NCBI GenBank assembly: GCA_045586385.1
Contig: JAZNAE010000004.1
Coordinates: forward strand, 1 to 56,923
DNA: 56,923 nucleotides
DNA from: Suilimivivens sp045586385
Lineage (GTDB): Bacteria > Bacillota > Clostridia > Lachnospirales > Lachnospiraceae
Direction: 5' to 3'
Shown in pieces: positions 41,880 to 49,015 of this stretch. Numbering within the stretch: position 1 is the first letter of the stretch; each line of letters starts with the position of its first letter. The notes below the pieces were generated by a model. It searched no databases. It was not told where the DNA came from and saw nothing but the letters and a program-made list of their open reading frames with translations. The position numbers were made by a program, and so were the translations under genes.

Positions 41880-42437
41880 ATGATAATCGGTTTGTTATGG
41901 GGACTATGTGCATTTCTTTGCATCAGTAAAAGAGACAGAAACAATAAAAAAATGGAAAGAGCAGGCATTGCTATAGGTATATTCTTTGGCATATTCGGAT
42001 TATGCGGTATGATTGGCGGTATTCTTGACAATGAGTTGCTACTTGCAACAGCAATTTTTCTTGCTGTTGCAATTCTTTGTATTGTAGCGTTTGTCTTTGC
42101 ATTATGGAATGTGTCAAATTGCAAAACACAGATTGTAGCCACATACATATCTTTTAACACCTATACGGGAACAAAGGGATACCGTAGTTATTCACCGGTT
42201 TTTCGCTATTTATTCCGTGGTATTGAATATGAGAGACAAGCTAATGAAACTTATTCATTAAAGAAATTACGAAAGCGATTTATTCAGCAACAAAGTTATG
42301 TGATTTGGATTAATGAAAAGATGCCGGAATATTGTATTACAAGGAAAAGTATTTCCAGCACACATGTATTGACTTTTGCGGCCGGTATACTGATGCTATG
42401 TATTTATATAGGACATGTCGTTATTTTTCTATCATAA
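41880..42437 (+). CDS. membrane protein, DUF3592-like
   Basis: This 185-residue protein has about four hydrophobic segments (near residues 1-15, 26-46, 54-76 and 160-182) with a soluble loop between. In that loop TGTKGYRSYSPVFRYLFRGIEY resembles the DUF3592 Y-PVF-Y-G-Y pattern. It begins 4 bp after the S1 gene with no clear binding site, so it is probably translated by coupling. The function is unknown. Confidence 0.75.
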   Translation: MIIGLLWGLCAFLCISKRDRNNKKMERAGIAIGIFFGIFGLCGMIGGILDNELLLATAIFLAVAILCIVAFVFALWNVSNCKTQIVATYISFNTYTGTKGYRSYSPVFRYLFRGIEYERQANETYSLKKLRKRFIQQQSYVIWINEKMPEYCITRKSISSTHVLTFAAGILMLCIYIGHVVIFLS

Positions 42438-42477
42438 AACGAAGTCTTCAAATGAAAGGAGACGGAAAGGGAAAATT

Positions 42478-43146
42478 ATGTTTGAATATTGTTTGTTTGA
42501 TTTGGATGGAACGCTTACCGATCCCAGAGAAGGAATTACAAAGTCGGTGCAGTATGCATTAAGAAAGCAGGGAATTGAAGAACCGGATATTACTAAATTG
42601 GAATTTTTTATAGGCCCGCCTCTTAGAGATAGTTTTATGAACGCATATGATATGACAAGAGAAAAAGCAGAGGAAACAGTAGCCTTTTACAGGGAAAGAT
42701 TTGCCCCCATCGGTGTATTGGAAAACAAGGTTTACGATGGGATACCAAAGCTGCTTAGGACTCTTTTTGAAAATGATGCTAAGATTGCGATTGCATCCAG
42801 CAAGCCTACTGTTTTTGTAAATCAGATTTTGGAACATTTTGAAATTAAGCAGTATTTTACAGTGATAGTGGGAAGCGAACTTGACGGACGCAGGGATACG
42901 AAGGAAGAAGTGGTGGAAGAAGCACTTAGACAACTTGGGATTTTAGAACTGTCTGAAACAGAAAAGAAAAGCCGCTGCGCCATGATAGGGGATCGGAAGT
43001 ATGACATTCAAGGGGCAAAGGCATACGGACTTACAGGTATCGGTGTCCGGTTTGGATTTGCCAAGGAAGGTGAATTGGAGGCGGAAGGTGCCGATTATAT
43101 TGTTGAATCTGTTGCCGAGTTGGAAGAGTTGTTGCTTTCAAGGTAA
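42478..43146 (+). CDS. HAD-family phosphatase (phosphoglycolate-phosphatase-like)
   Basis: This 222-residue HAD hydrolase has motif I FDLDGTLTD (nucleophile Asp8, acid Asp10), a cap (GPPLRDSF), motif II SSKPT, and MIGDRKYDIQGAKAYG for motifs III and IV. It resembles phosphoglycolate phosphatase and pyrophosphatase PpaX-type enzymes. The start at 42478 follows AAAGGGAAAA. The natural substrate is not determined. Confidence 0.9.
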   Translation: MFEYCLFDLDGTLTDPREGITKSVQYALRKQGIEEPDITKLEFFIGPPLRDSFMNAYDMTREKAEETVAFYRERFAPIGVLENKVYDGIPKLLRTLFENDAKIAIASSKPTVFVNQILEHFEIKQYFTVIVGSELDGRRDTKEEVVEEALRQLGILELSETEKKSRCAMIGDRKYDIQGAKAYGLTGIGVRFGFAKEGELEAEGADYIVESVAELEELLLSR

Positions 43147-43192
43147 GATTTTTTGATGAAATAAATTGTATATGAGATACAGGATGTGAAAA

Positions 43193-44074
43193 ATGGACTT
43201 TTGGAAGACATATATTTTCAGGTGGGACCGCGATATTATTCACAAATGGCCCTCGATCAAGAAAACGGGATATTTACTTTTACCCTTACTTTTTTACTTT
43301 GTGATACATGATGTGGTAGAGATACTTCTGTGGGCCGGTCTAGATTTTATAGTGCGGCATGTCGCAGAAGGGATAAGGCTATTTCTTATTGCAAATACGG
43401 ATACGGTTCGCGGCATCATTAACGGCAGTTCTATTTTGATAGGAACAGCATTCATCTGGCCGGCTATCAGGAATGAAATTCAGGGAAATGACAGTGACGT
43501 CATTTGCGAAACGACGGAAATGACAACAGCTCGGAAATTCACTGTTTACGGGTTTGTTTTGGCGTTTGCATTTTGCATGGCACTCGGTTTAAACATTCTT
43601 TTTTATCAACTTGGCATCACTGGAAAATCACAGAGTTATGAGGTGGTAAAGGAGTTGCAATACGGCGTACAGTTTGTATTTGGACTTATCCTGTACGGCG
43701 TGGTTTCGCCTTTTGCGGAAGAAGCAGTGTTTAGGGGACTTTTGTACAACCGGATGAAGCGTTGCTTTTCTGTGGGAATCGCAGTTGTCTTATCTGCACT
43801 GTTGTTTGGGTTTTATCACGGGAATATGGTGCAGGCTTTGTACGGAACCATACTCGGAATTGTGATAGCGTATTTGTATGAAATGACAGGTAGGTTTGAA
43901 ATGCCGTTTCTGTTTCATGCCATGGCGAATGTCAGTGTTTACGTGATGACTTATCATAATGCTTTGAGCGGAATGAATTCCGCAATGGCGTGGGCGATGG
44001 CAGTGGTGCTGCTTTTCATAGCAGCAGGATTTTTTGCTTATTTAAGAAAGATATGTAAAAAGACGCAGGGATAA
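43193..44074 (+). CDS. CPBP-family intramembrane glutamic protease
   Basis: This 293-residue membrane protein has about seven helices and CPBP motifs: Glu176-Glu177 in EEAVFRGL, Arg181, His in FGFYHGN, and a later His in FHAMAN. A possible membrane protease or immunity function is a family expectation. It has its own terminator. Confidence 0.9.
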   Translation: MDFWKTYIFRWDRDIIHKWPSIKKTGYLLLPLLFYFVIHDVVEILLWAGLDFIVRHVAEGIRLFLIANTDTVRGIINGSSILIGTAFIWPAIRNEIQGNDSDVICETTEMTTARKFTVYGFVLAFAFCMALGLNILFYQLGITGKSQSYEVVKELQYGVQFVFGLILYGVVSPFAEEAVFRGLLYNRMKRCFSVGIAVVLSALLFGFYHGNMVQALYGTILGIVIAYLYEMTGRFEMPFLFHAMANVSVYVMTYHNALSGMNSAMAWAMAVVLLFIAAGFFAYLRKICKKTQG

Positions 44075-44090
44075 GTTCCTGCGTTTTTTT
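44060..44090 (+). terminator. intrinsic terminator after the CPBP gene
   Basis: ACGCAGG (44063-44069) and CCTGCGT (44078-44084) with an 8-base loop, followed by a T run that ends by 44090. It also separates the convergent plsC-like gene. Confidence 0.9.
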
Positions 44091-44103
44091 AATAAGATAT
44101 ATT

Positions 44104-44820
44104 CTATGCTTCACAAACATCTTGTATAGTATTTACAATTCTGGTTCTGGTCAGCTCTGCAATCTCCTTAGAACTCATATCTTTATAATCATCATAATAA
44201 AGAGGCTTAAGGAAATGTACTTGTGTAGTGACCGGTTTTAAGGAATTTAATTCAAAAGGTTTGTAAGAATCAATAAGTGCAACCGGAACAATAGGGCTTT
44301 TTGATTTGATAGCACATTTAAAGGCACCCGGTAAAAAATCTTTCACTTCATTCCGGTTATGGAAGTAACCGCCCTCCGGGAAAATAATGTATTTTCTTCC
44401 GTCTTTTACTTCAGAGGTAACGTTCATAATCGTGTTTACCTGACTTTTCATGTCTGTTTTATCCAGACGGCTACCTTTCAGCAATGTGACAAACTGGTCG
44501 GCAATAGGCAAATGGGAACGCTTTTCATCTATGACAACAGTGCAGGGTTTGTCATGGACGGAAATAATACCCACAGCATCATACTTGCCTTGATGATTGG
44601 GATACATAATATAGCCGCCATCTTGGGGAAGATTTTCTGTACCGAAAACATTGGTATGGATAAAACCATTTCGTTTCATAACAGAAACAGCTCCTCTGGC
44701 CACATGATAGCGGTCTTCTTCCGTGTAATTTTCTGTATGTCGTTCAATGTATCCTGCTTTCCATAAATAGTACAAAATAATCGGAAATGATATAAGAATG
44801 ATAAAAACAAGTCTTAACAT
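44104..44820 (-). CDS. 1-acyl-sn-glycerol-3-phosphate acyltransferase
   Basis: This 238-residue protein has an N-terminal membrane helix (residues 1-20) and the PlsC/LPLAT motifs NHxxxxD (Asn75, His76, Asp81) and FPEGGYF. It makes phosphatidic acid from lysophosphatidate in membrane lipid synthesis. GAGGGAC precedes the start. It is divergent from the SOS-controlled rarA gene. Confidence 0.92.
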   Translation of the reverse strand: MLRLVFIILISFPIILYYLWKAGYIERHTENYTEEDRYHVARGAVSVMKRNGFIHTNVFGTENLPQDGGYIMYPNHQGKYDAVGIISVHDKPCTVVIDEKRSHLPIADQFVTLLKGSRLDKTDMKSQVNTIMNVTSEVKDGRKYIIFPEGGYFHNRNEVKDFLPGAFKCAIKSKSPIVPVALIDSYKPFELNSLKPVTTQVHFLKPLYYDDYKDMSSKEIAELTRTRIVNTIQDVCEA

Positions 44821-44894
44821 AATAGTCCCTCACAATTCTATCAAAGAAGAATATATCATATCAGGGAACTAGTTTCAAATTTTTTGTGGAACAA

Positions 44895-44962
44895 AGAACG
44901 AATGTTCTAAAAAGGTGTTGCTGTTAAACAGTAAGTATGATACACTAAAAGAACAAACGTTC
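44895..44962 (+). promoter_or_regulatory. rarA promoter with two LexA (SOS) boxes
   Basis: GAACGAATGTTC (44896-44907) and GAACAAACGTTC (44951-44962) match the GAAC-N4-GTTC core of the Firmicute LexA box. They are 55 bp apart. A promoter TTGCTG (44918-44923), 17-bp spacer and TACACT (44941-44946) lies between them, so box 2 covers the start of transcription. LexA repression of the rarA operon is expected from this layout. Confidence 0.85.
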
Positions 44963-44987
44963 TATTGCGGTTATTTGGGAGAAATAT

Positions 44988-46322
44988 ATGGAGCAACTGT
45001 CATTATTTGCTGAAGAAATCAATTTAAGCATGCCGTTAGCAAGCAGATTAAGACCTGAAACATTGGAGGATTATATCGGGCAGCAGCATTTGCTGGGCGA
45101 TGGAAAAGTACTTAAGAATATGCTGGATAAGGATATGATTTCATCCATGATATTTTGGGGACCTCCCGGAGTGGGAAAGACGACACTTGCCCGTATTATC
45201 GCAGGGAAAACGAAATCTTCCTTTGTGGATTTCAGTGCCGTTACCAGTGGGATTAAAGAGATTAAAGATGTGATGAAACAGGCGGAAAACGACAGGATGA
45301 TGGGGAGAAGAACCATTGTCTTTGTAGATGAAATCCATCGCTTTAATAAGGCCCAGCAGGATGCTTTTTTACCTTATGTAGAGAAGGGAAGTATCATTTT
45401 GATTGGTGCTACTACAGAGAACCCTTCTTTTGAGATTAATTCCGCTCTTTTATCAAGATGTAAGGTGTTTGTACTAAAGGCGCTTGAGAAGAATGATATC
45501 AGGAGTTTATTGCAGCGTGCGATCACTGATAAAAAAGGGCTGGGGACTTATCAGATACATATTGAAGACAGATTGCTGGATGCGATTGCTGTATTTTCAA
45601 GCGGAGATGCACGGGCAGCACTAAACATACTGGATATGGCGGTGCTTAACGGAAAGATAGAGGAAGACGGTTCCATTACCGTATCGGAGGAAATTTTGGA
45701 GCAGTGCAGCGGAAAGAAGATGCTTCTTTATGACAAGGACGGAGAGGAACATTATAACCTAATATCTGCATTACATAAGTCTATGAGAAACAGTGATCCG
45801 GATGCTGCAGTTTATTGGCTTTCGAGAATGCTTGAGGCGGGAGAAGATCCTTTGTATGTGGCAAGAAGACTTGTGCGGTTTGCCAGTGAAGATATAGGGA
45901 TTGCAGATTCCCAGGCACTTCAGGTGGCAGTGGCTGCTTATCAGGCATGTCATTTTAACGGAATGCCGGAATGTAATGTGAATCTGACTCATGCAGTGGT
46001 GTACCTTTCCATGGCACCTAAGTCCAATTCCCTTTATGTAGCATATGGAAGGGCGGCAAGTGATGCAAAGACAATGTTGACCGAACCGGTACCGCTTCAA
46101 ATCCGTAACGGAGTCACTTCCCTCATGCAGGAACTTCATTACGGGGAAGGATATCAGTATGCCCATGATACAGAAGAGAAAATAACAGATATGAAGTGTC
46201 TGCCGGAGTCCCTGCAGGGACGCAGATATTATGAACCTACTTCCCAGGGACAGGAAGCCGCTGTAAAAGAGAAACTTACAGAAATAGAAGCAATGAAGAG
46301 AAGGCTGCGAGAGAATAAATAG
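44988..46322 (+). CDS. rarA: replication-associated recombination protein A
   Basis: This 444-residue AAA+ ATPase has Walker A GPPGVGKTTL (Lys64), Walker B DEIHRFNK, and a C-terminal MgsA-type tetramerisation region. It acts at stalled replication forks. The N terminus MEQLSLFAEE looks like a clamp-interaction peptide. It heads an operon with a radical SAM protein and a partner, behind two LexA-like boxes, so it should be part of the SOS response. Confidence 0.95.
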   Translation: MEQLSLFAEEINLSMPLASRLRPETLEDYIGQQHLLGDGKVLKNMLDKDMISSMIFWGPPGVGKTTLARIIAGKTKSSFVDFSAVTSGIKEIKDVMKQAENDRMMGRRTIVFVDEIHRFNKAQQDAFLPYVEKGSIILIGATTENPSFEINSALLSRCKVFVLKALEKNDIRSLLQRAITDKKGLGTYQIHIEDRLLDAIAVFSSGDARAALNILDMAVLNGKIEEDGSITVSEEILEQCSGKKMLLYDKDGEEHYNLISALHKSMRNSDPDAAVYWLSRMLEAGEDPLYVARRLVRFASEDIGIADSQALQVAVAAYQACHFNGMPECNVNLTHAVVYLSMAPKSNSLYVAYGRAASDAKTMLTEPVPLQIRNGVTSLMQELHYGEGYQYAHDTEEKITDMKCLPESLQGRRYYEPTSQGQEAAVKEKLTEIEAMKRRLRENK

Positions 46323-46323
46323 T

Positions 46324-47724
46324 ATGGAACATCAGTTAGTACAAGTGGAAAATAGAACAGACGGCATACTTGCCATACAAAGTGGACAAAGGGTGGTTGA
46401 CTATATCAGTCATGCAGAAAAAATGTCTGTTATGAGGAAACTGGAGATCCTTTCGGACGCTGCCAAATATGATGTCTCGTGCTCCTCCAGTGGCGTGGGA
46501 CGTAAAGGTGACGGAACGGGTATCGGAAATACATCTGCGGCAGGGATATGTCATAGTTTCAGTTCAGACGGAAGATGTATTTCTTTGCTTAAAATTTTAT
46601 TTACCAACGAATGTATTTATGATTGTAAGTACTGTATTAACAGAAAGTCTAATGATGTGCCGAGAGCATCCTTTACACCGGATGAAATTTGTGATCTTAC
46701 CATACAGTTTTATCGCAGAAATTACATAGAAGGACTTTTCCTTAGTTCAGGGATTATCAATAATCCTACTTATACCATGGAACTTATTTATGAAGCAATA
46801 TACAAACTCAGAACTTTTCATCGCTTTCAGGGATATATTCATGTGAAAGCAATTCCGGGTGCAGACCCGCTTTTGATTCAAAGGCTCGGACTTTTGGCGG
46901 ATCGAATGAGTGTCAATTTGGAACTGCCTACGGCAGAAGGTCTTCAAAAACTTGCACCGAACAAACATAGAAAGAACATACTGGCACCTATGCGACAGAT
47001 TCAACAGGGAATTGTGCAAAATAAAGAGGAGATTGTAGTGTATAAGCATGCGTCTTCCTTTGTGCCTGCCGGACAGTCTACCCAGATGATTGTGGGAGCT
47101 ACGCCGGAAAGCGATTATCACCTGATGATGGTAGCGGAAAATCTGTACAAGAAATTTGATTTAAAAAGAGTTTATTATTCGGCATTTGTGAATGTCAATG
47201 AAGATAAGGAATTGCCGGCACTCACGGGAGGACCGCCTCTTCTTAGGGAGCATCGTCTCTATCAGGCAGATTGGTTACTTCGTTTTTATGGATTTGAAGC
47301 AAGTGAACTTTTAAGTGAGCAAAAGCCTAATTTTAATATTTTATTGGATCCGAAGGCAGACTGGGCACTTAGGCATTTGGAGCAGTTTCCGGTGGAAATT
47401 AACAGGGCAGATTATCAAACAATTCTGCGGGTTCCGGGGATTGGTGTAAAGAGTGCACAGCGTATTGTGCGGGCACGCCAAAACGGAAATCTTTCTTTTG
47501 AAGATTTGAAGAAAATAGGGGTTACTTTAAAACGGGCACTTTATTTTATAACTTGTAACGGTAAGATGATGTATCCTACAAAGATAGAAGAAGATTATAT
47601 AACCAGAAACCTTGTATCAAATAAAGAAAAATTACCTTTTGACAGAGATGGTATGACTTACCGGCAACTTTCTTTGTTTGATGATAGCATGGAGAATGAC
47701 TGGAAACTGGCTGTAGGCGGGTGA
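46324..47724 (+). CDS. radical SAM / helix-hairpin-helix putative DNA repair protein (TIGR03916 type)
   Basis: This 466-residue protein has a front marker KLEILSDAAKYDVSCSSSG, a radical SAM motif ECIYDCKYC (Cys97, Cys101, Cys104), and a C-terminal helix-hairpin-helix (VPGIGVKSAQRIVRARQ). It matches the TIGR03916 class of putative DNA modification or repair proteins. The start is 1 bp after rarA and without a strong binding site, so translation is coupled. The next gene encodes its usual partner (TIGR03915 type). The damage or base it acts on is unknown. Confidence 0.92.
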   Translation: MEHQLVQVENRTDGILAIQSGQRVVDYISHAEKMSVMRKLEILSDAAKYDVSCSSSGVGRKGDGTGIGNTSAAGICHSFSSDGRCISLLKILFTNECIYDCKYCINRKSNDVPRASFTPDEICDLTIQFYRRNYIEGLFLSSGIINNPTYTMELIYEAIYKLRTFHRFQGYIHVKAIPGADPLLIQRLGLLADRMSVNLELPTAEGLQKLAPNKHRKNILAPMRQIQQGIVQNKEEIVVYKHASSFVPAGQSTQMIVGATPESDYHLMMVAENLYKKFDLKRVYYSAFVNVNEDKELPALTGGPPLLREHRLYQADWLLRFYGFEASELLSEQKPNFNILLDPKADWALRHLEQFPVEINRADYQTILRVPGIGVKSAQRIVRARQNGNLSFEDLKKIGVTLKRALYFITCNGKMMYPTKIEEDYITRNLVSNKEKLPFDRDGMTYRQLSLFDDSMENDWKLAVGG

Positions 47725-47733
47725 GGAATAGGT

Positions 47734-48510
47734 ATGGAAGAGATTTACTTAGTATGTGAGGATTCTCTGGAAGGTATTTTCTCCGGAGTATATGAGGCAT
47801 ATCTTCTAAAGAAGCCCCATGATCAGATTCATTTATGTGTAGGAGGGGAGGATAATTACAGACTGTTTGCAACTTACAGGGAGTGCCCGGCTGATGATGA
47901 AAAGGCAGCAAAGGTGGCAAGAACGGTGGTCAGGGAGTTTGGCGAAGAGGCTTATCTGGCGCTTTGCAGGGCTATGGCCTCTACAGAGCCGGATAAAGCG
48001 GAAGCAGTGTATAAAACCATTGTAGTGGGACTTGCCATGAAAAACCGCAGGCAGCTTATGGGAAATTTAGCAAATAAATATGTCCATAGAGTATTTGAAC
48101 TTGCCAGGTTTACTGCCAATGAAGCGCATGCACATGTGGAATTTATACGCTTTAGTGAACTGGAAAACAAAATACTGTATTCCAAAATCGGACCGAAAAA
48201 TAATATCATTACCTTTGTGATGCCACATTTTGCAGACAGATTGCCGCTGGAGAACTTTGTCATTTACGATGAAACCAGAAATATTTATGCCATTCATCCG
48301 GCGAAAGGAGATTGGTATTTATACTGCGGGGAAATGGGAGAAATAGGAGAGATACCTTTTTCCGAGGGAGAGGAGAAGTATAGTGAACTGTTTTGCCATT
48401 TCTTTCATAGTATAGCAATAAAAGCGCGCAGAAACACCTCTCTTCAAAGGAATATGTTACCTATCAGGTACCGGAAATATATGACGGAATTTTCGCACGA
48501 AAAAGTATGA
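47734..48510 (+). CDS. TIGR03915-type putative DNA repair partner (DUF4130)
   Basis: This 258-residue protein fits the DUF4130/TIGR03915 family, which is found beside the TIGR03916 radical SAM protein. Recognisable parts are the EARKxxRE-type linker, LGNLANKYVHRVFELARFTANEAHAHVEF, and YAIHPAKGDWYLY (each a short run). It has no membrane or signal sequences. It begins 10 bp after the radical SAM gene, so the two are one unit under the SOS-type promoter. Direct enzymatic function is unproven. Confidence 0.9.
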   Translation: MEEIYLVCEDSLEGIFSGVYEAYLLKKPHDQIHLCVGGEDNYRLFATYRECPADDEKAAKVARTVVREFGEEAYLALCRAMASTEPDKAEAVYKTIVVGLAMKNRRQLMGNLANKYVHRVFELARFTANEAHAHVEFIRFSELENKILYSKIGPKNNIITFVMPHFADRLPLENFVIYDETRNIYAIHPAKGDWYLYCGEMGEIGEIPFSEGEEKYSELFCHFFHSIAIKARRNTSLQRNMLPIRYRKYMTEFSHEKV

Positions 48511-48573
48511 AAAACGCATTGGTAAAATTAGACAAATATACGTGTAAAAATTAATAAATTATATTTATTTCAT

Positions 48574-48622
48574 CACTTTACAAATTTAAAGCGAAGTGGT
48601 AATCTTTGTAAAAGTGTTTTTT
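48574..48622 (+). terminator. probable terminator of the rarA operon
   Basis: CACTTTACAAA (48574-48584) pairs with TTTGTAAAAGTG (48605-48616) with one bulged base around a 20-base loop, followed by six T residues. Confidence 0.65.
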
Positions 48623-48659
48623 GTCGTGTGGAAAAGAGAAAGGTGAAAAAGGTGATGGT

Positions 48660-48887
48660 ATGACGACTCGCAAAATCAAATTACGGTTAGATGAAGTGAG
48701 AAGCTTTGTTGATATAGCATGCAAATGTGATTTCGACATTGATATTTCTTATAACAGCTACATTGTTGATGCAAAATCCATTGTGGGCGTTTTAGGATTA
48801 GATTTAAATCAGGTTTTAACAGTATCCTATAATGGTTTCAATTCAGAGTTTGAGGAATTTATGAATCGTTTTGCAATCGCTTGTTAA
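48660..48887 (+). CDS. HPr-like protein without the phosphocarrier histidine (Crh-like)
   Basis: This 75-residue protein aligns to HPr of the phosphotransferase system through DFDIDISYNS and DAKSIVGVLGLDL, which hold the equivalent of regulatory Ser46 (Ser40 here). The HARPA motif with His15 is absent and replaced by DEVRSF. Crh of Bacillus has the same pattern: no active histidine, serine retained. It may act in catabolite control instead of sugar transport. The start at 48660 follows AAAGGTGAT. Confidence 0.8.
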   Translation: MTTRKIKLRLDEVRSFVDIACKCDFDIDISYNSYIVDAKSIVGVLGLDLNQVLTVSYNGFNSEFEEFMNRFAIAC

Positions 48888-48913
48888 TAGAATGTATAAA
48901 TAACCGCAGATTG

Positions 48914-48957
48914 ACTCCCTATAAAAGATAGCGTACTATCTTTGTAGGGAGTTTTTT
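48914..48957 (+). terminator. intrinsic terminator after the Crh-like gene
   Basis: A long stem, ACTCCCTATAAAAGATAG with CTATCTTTGTAGGGAGT and a 4-base CGTA loop, is followed by a T run. Confidence 0.94.
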
Positions 48958-49015
48958 GTTGCATATATTATATATGCATATGCTTCAATGATTATTCTTT
49001 CTAAGGAGATGTCCA

